From NCBI GenBank assembly GCA_031289165.1, contig JAITPZ010000147.1, positions 1 to 7,095 of the forward strand: a stretch of 7,095 nt of DNA, written 5' to 3'. The position numbers were made by a program, and so were the translations under genes. The DNA is from Synergistaceae bacterium (lineage in GTDB: Bacteria; Synergistota; Synergistia; Synergistales; Aminobacteriaceae). Below are positions 5,627 through 7,095 of the stretch, in pieces (within the stretch, counting starts at the first letter, position 1; every line of letters starts with the position of its first letter). The notes beneath the pieces were generated by a model, which worked only from the letters and a program-made list of their open reading frames with translations, was not told where the DNA came from and ran no database searches.

Positions 5627-5635
5627 TGTTAGAAT
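5627..5635 (+). promoter_or_regulatory. Extended -10 promoter candidate for the chemoreceptor gene
   Basis: TGTTAGAAT combines the TGn element with TAGAAT (5630-5635), five of six matches to the -10 consensus. TTATAT at 5608-5613 is a weak -35 at 16 nt. Transcription would begin near 5642 and give a leader of about 245 nt. No sigma-28 (flagellar) promoter of good quality was seen. It is a motif match only. Confidence 0.4.
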
Positions 5636-5686
5636 AAATACGCGATGATTCGCTGTTGATTTGAGAAGGGCTGATTAAATTCAGGG

Positions 5687-5710
5687 GGGCGGGCTTTGTT
5701 CCGTTCGCCC
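5687..5710 (+). other. GC-rich hairpin in the chemoreceptor leader
   Basis: GGGCG (5687-5691) pairs with CGCCC (5706-5710) around a 14-nt loop. The sequence after it (TTTCCTC) is pyrimidine-rich but not a T-run. The arms are the same five-base blocks as in stem 1 before dnaJ, and the complement of 5701-5710 (GGGCGAACGG) equals 3391-3400, so it may be an inverted, diverged relative of that element. Confidence 0.4.
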
Positions 5711-5857
5711 TTTCCTCATCCCTCAGGGGACGGAAGTTGCTGTGTAAACCTTCGTGTTGTTCGATTGTGGTGTGGTTTTTACCGGCTTCCTCTGAAATTA
5801 TTCGGTGTTGCCTTGAATTTCGCGAGTTATTGTCCGTAAAGGGCGGTTTTGCAGCTG

Positions 5858-5870
5858 TATGAATTGTGAA
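5858..5870 (+). repeat. 13-bp direct repeat, second copy
   Basis: Second copy of TATGAATTGTGAA (first at 5611-5623), with no mismatch. Its last two bases overlap the start of the chemoreceptor Shine-Dalgarno sequence, so anything bound here would cover the translation initiation region of that gene. Confidence 0.6.
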
Positions 5871-5876
5871 GGGGAG
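5869..5876 (+). promoter_or_regulatory. Ribosome binding site favouring the GTG start of the chemoreceptor
   Basis: AAGGGGAG at 5869-5876 is a strong Shine-Dalgarno 9 nt before GTG 5886. The alternative ATG at 5898 has only GGAG (5890-5893) at 4 nt, which is tight. The site therefore favours the GTG start. Confidence 0.5.
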
Positions 5877-5885
5877 TGGGTCTGC

Positions 5886-7095
5886 GTGTGGAGAAACATG
5901 AAGCTCAGTTTTAAGCTGTTGTTGGGATTTGGGCTGCTTTTGATCGTGTTCGTAGTGGCCGTTGTCGTGACCTGGGGGGATATGGTGGACGTCCAGGATG
6001 GAAGCAGATCTCTGGCTGAGCAGACCGTTCCCGCGATGGAGTCGGCCACCGCGTTGGAGCGGCATACTTACGAGCTGCTTCTGGCGGCTCGCCTGATGCA
6101 GTACGTGGAAAGCGACCAGACGGTCACGGAAGTCAAAAAGGCCATGGAGGACGCCAGGAAAACTCTGGATGTCATCCACGCTCTTTCCGTCGCCTTCCCG
6201 ACGCTTCAGTCGTCGAAGTATGTGGAGGAGAAGGTCGCCCCCGTCTATAAGAGCTACGCGGAAATGCTTGAAAAAACCATCGCGATTTCTTCCCGAAAGA
6301 TCTCGTCTTCCGCCTCCATGACGAAGGCGGGAGAGGAGATGTTCACCCTCGCTTCCACGCTTATGACGTCGCTTTTTGACGCTCTGAAGGAGACGATGCA
6401 GAGCCGCGACCTGGACAGCGGGCTGAGGAGTTTGGATTTGTACCGTTCGGGCATGGAAACCCTGGTGCGTATTCAGGATATGCGTCGTTCCGTTCAGCGA
6501 GCCTCGCTTGCCGGCGACCTGCAGGGCCTGAACGCGACGATCGGCATGATCCTGGAGATCGAAAAAAACATCGAAACTTTGGGCGCGACCACCGATGCGG
6601 GAAGAAAGCAAATGGTGGGGCAGCTGGCCGCGGCCTGCAGTGCTTATGAGACTGAGCTGCGGTCCTACGTGACGGACTGCGTGGAGTATGCCGAGACCAA
6701 TAACGCCCGCGCCGCTGTGGTGACCACCATCAACACGGAGACGACGAACGCCAGTTCCCTCGCTCAGGGTCGGGTGAAAACCATCTCGGAGGAGAGCATC
6801 TCCGATTTGCAGGATTCCATCGTCCTTTTGTTCTCATCCGCGGGCGTGGCCGTTGTCCTCGGGATACTGATCGCGCTCTTCCTCTCCCGCAGCATCTCGA
6901 AACCCCTCTCCACGATCGTCGGGCTGGCGAGCCGCGCCGGGGAGGGCGACCTGACCATCACTTACGAGGACTTCGCCTACGAGGGCAGGGACGAGTTGGG
7001 AGTGCTCGCGTCGGCCCTGTCCAGCATGATCGTGGAGCAGGAGAAGACCATGCAGGAGGTCGTCGCCGTCGCGGAGAACCTTTCGGGGAGCGCAG
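5886..7095 (+). CDS. Methyl-accepting chemotaxis protein (N-terminal part, 3' end outside window)
   Basis: Transmembrane chemoreceptor that would sense a ligand outside the cytoplasmic membrane and control the CheA kinase. About 403 codons are present. Counting from the ATG at 5898: a positively charged start and TM1 (about 7-25, GFGLLLIVFVVAVVV), a long mainly helical extracytoplasmic region (about 27-305), TM2 (about 308-329, ending ALFLSRSISKPL), and a HAMP domain (about 330-382, with Pro336 and the later GRDELGVLASAL). Then the first heptads of the signalling coiled coil begin (EQEKTMQEVVAVAENLSGS). The methylation and CheA-tip regions lie outside. The sensor, about 280 residues, is longer than a simple four-helix bundle and its size fits a double bundle (HBM/TorS-like), which is inference. 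GTG 5886 is chosen for its better ribosome site and because the resulting WRNMKL start resembles many chemoreceptors; ATG 5898 remains possible. A HAMP-containing histidine kinase is not strictly excluded without the 3' end. Confidence 0.85.
   Translation, partial: MWRNMKLSFKLLLGFGLLLIVFVVAVVVTWGDMVDVQDGSRSLAEQTVPAMESATALERHTYELLLAARLMQYVESDQTVTEVKKAMEDARKTLDVIHALSVAFPTLQSSKYVEEKVAPVYKSYAEMLEKTIAISSRKISSSASMTKAGEEMFTLASTLMTSLFDALKETMQSRDLDSGLRSLDLYRSGMETLVRIQDMRRSVQRASLAGDLQGLNATIGMILEIEKNIETLGATTDAGRKQMVGQLAAACSAYETELRSYVTDCVEYAETNNARAAVVTTINTETTNASSLAQGRVKTISEESISDLQDSIVLLFSSAGVAVVLGILIALFLSRSISKPLSTIVGLASRAGEGDLTITYEDFAYEGRDELGVLASALSSMIVEQEKTMQEVVAVAENLSGSA

Larger units (their letters stand above)
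5594..5885 (+). other. Gene-free region between the chaperone operon and the chemoreceptor
   Basis: About 290 nt without a credible gene. The first 50 nt are AT-rich and hold a possible promoter (5627-5635). A GC-rich hairpin lies at 5687-5710. The remainder is T-rich on the + strand and shows no start codon with ribosome binding site before 5886. A 13-bp direct repeat brackets the region (5611-5623 and 5858-5870). It most likely serves as promoter and 5' leader of the chemoreceptor gene. The minus-strand open frame that crosses it runs on into the antisense of the chemoreceptor and has no family features. Confidence 0.6.

Noticed and set aside
5824..5866. TAAA-N15 spacing resembling a sigma-28 flagellar promoter before the chemoreceptor
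   Set aside because: The -10 part (TGTATGAA) matches the GCCGATAA consensus at only a few positions.
5592..6611. 339-codon minus-strand open frame over the intergenic region and chemoreceptor start
   Set aside because: Most of it is antisense to the chemoreceptor. The part in the gap is low in structure and has no ribosome site or family motif.
1..7095. CRISPR array, insertion sequence, prophage or defence genes
   Set aside because: No regularly spaced repeats, transposase motifs or terminal inverted repeats were seen. All coding space is accounted for by chaperone genes and a chemoreceptor.

Overview
The window carries the heat-shock chaperone locus of a fairly GC-rich bacterium: the 3' part of hrcA, then grpE, dnaK, a class A dnaJ and a second, zinc-finger-less dnaJ (cbpA-like). 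All lie on the + strand. The 5' part of a methyl-accepting chemotaxis protein gene follows after a longer intergenic gap, also on the + strand. The organism cannot be named firmly. The DnaK nucleotide-binding domain lacks the roughly 24-residue insert found in E. coli DnaK, so it is of the Bacillus/Clostridium/Thermotoga type. The hrcA-grpE-dnaK-dnaJ order is that of Firmicutes-like and some deep-branching phyla. The high GC content, a TTG start and a long-sensor chemoreceptor make a Synergistota-like anaerobe a reasonable but unproven guess.

Layout. 1-621: C-terminal 206 codons of HrcA, the repressor of this regulon; its start and any CIRCE operator lie upstream of the window. 646-1323: GrpE, the nucleotide exchange factor. 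1324-1439: gap with a long imperfect hairpin and an AT-rich leader. 1440-3275: DnaK. 3276-3463: a 188-nt gap with an extended -10 promoter, a terminator-like hairpin and a second GC-rich structured element followed by a T-run. 3464-4594: DnaJ with a TTG start. 4655-5572: CbpA-like J-protein, then a short-stem terminator. 5594-5885: gene-free leader region with a possible promoter, a direct repeat and a hairpin. 5886-7095: chemoreceptor N-terminal part (TM1, long extracytoplasmic sensor, TM2, HAMP), cut by the window edge.

How the genes work together. HrcA represses the locus in the absence of stress. DnaK binds exposed hydrophobic segments, DnaJ and the second J-protein deliver clients and stimulate ATP hydrolysis, and GrpE releases ADP to reset the cycle. 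The protein-coding content is ordinary.

The less expected signals are in the non-coding gaps. A 20-bp sequence is repeated exactly in front of dnaK and in front of dnaJ, each time as the 3' arm of a possible RNA hairpin. The dnaK-dnaJ gap has the parts of either a short RNA gene or an attenuator. I did not find a clearly new biological system. The structured gaps are the best candidates for follow-up.
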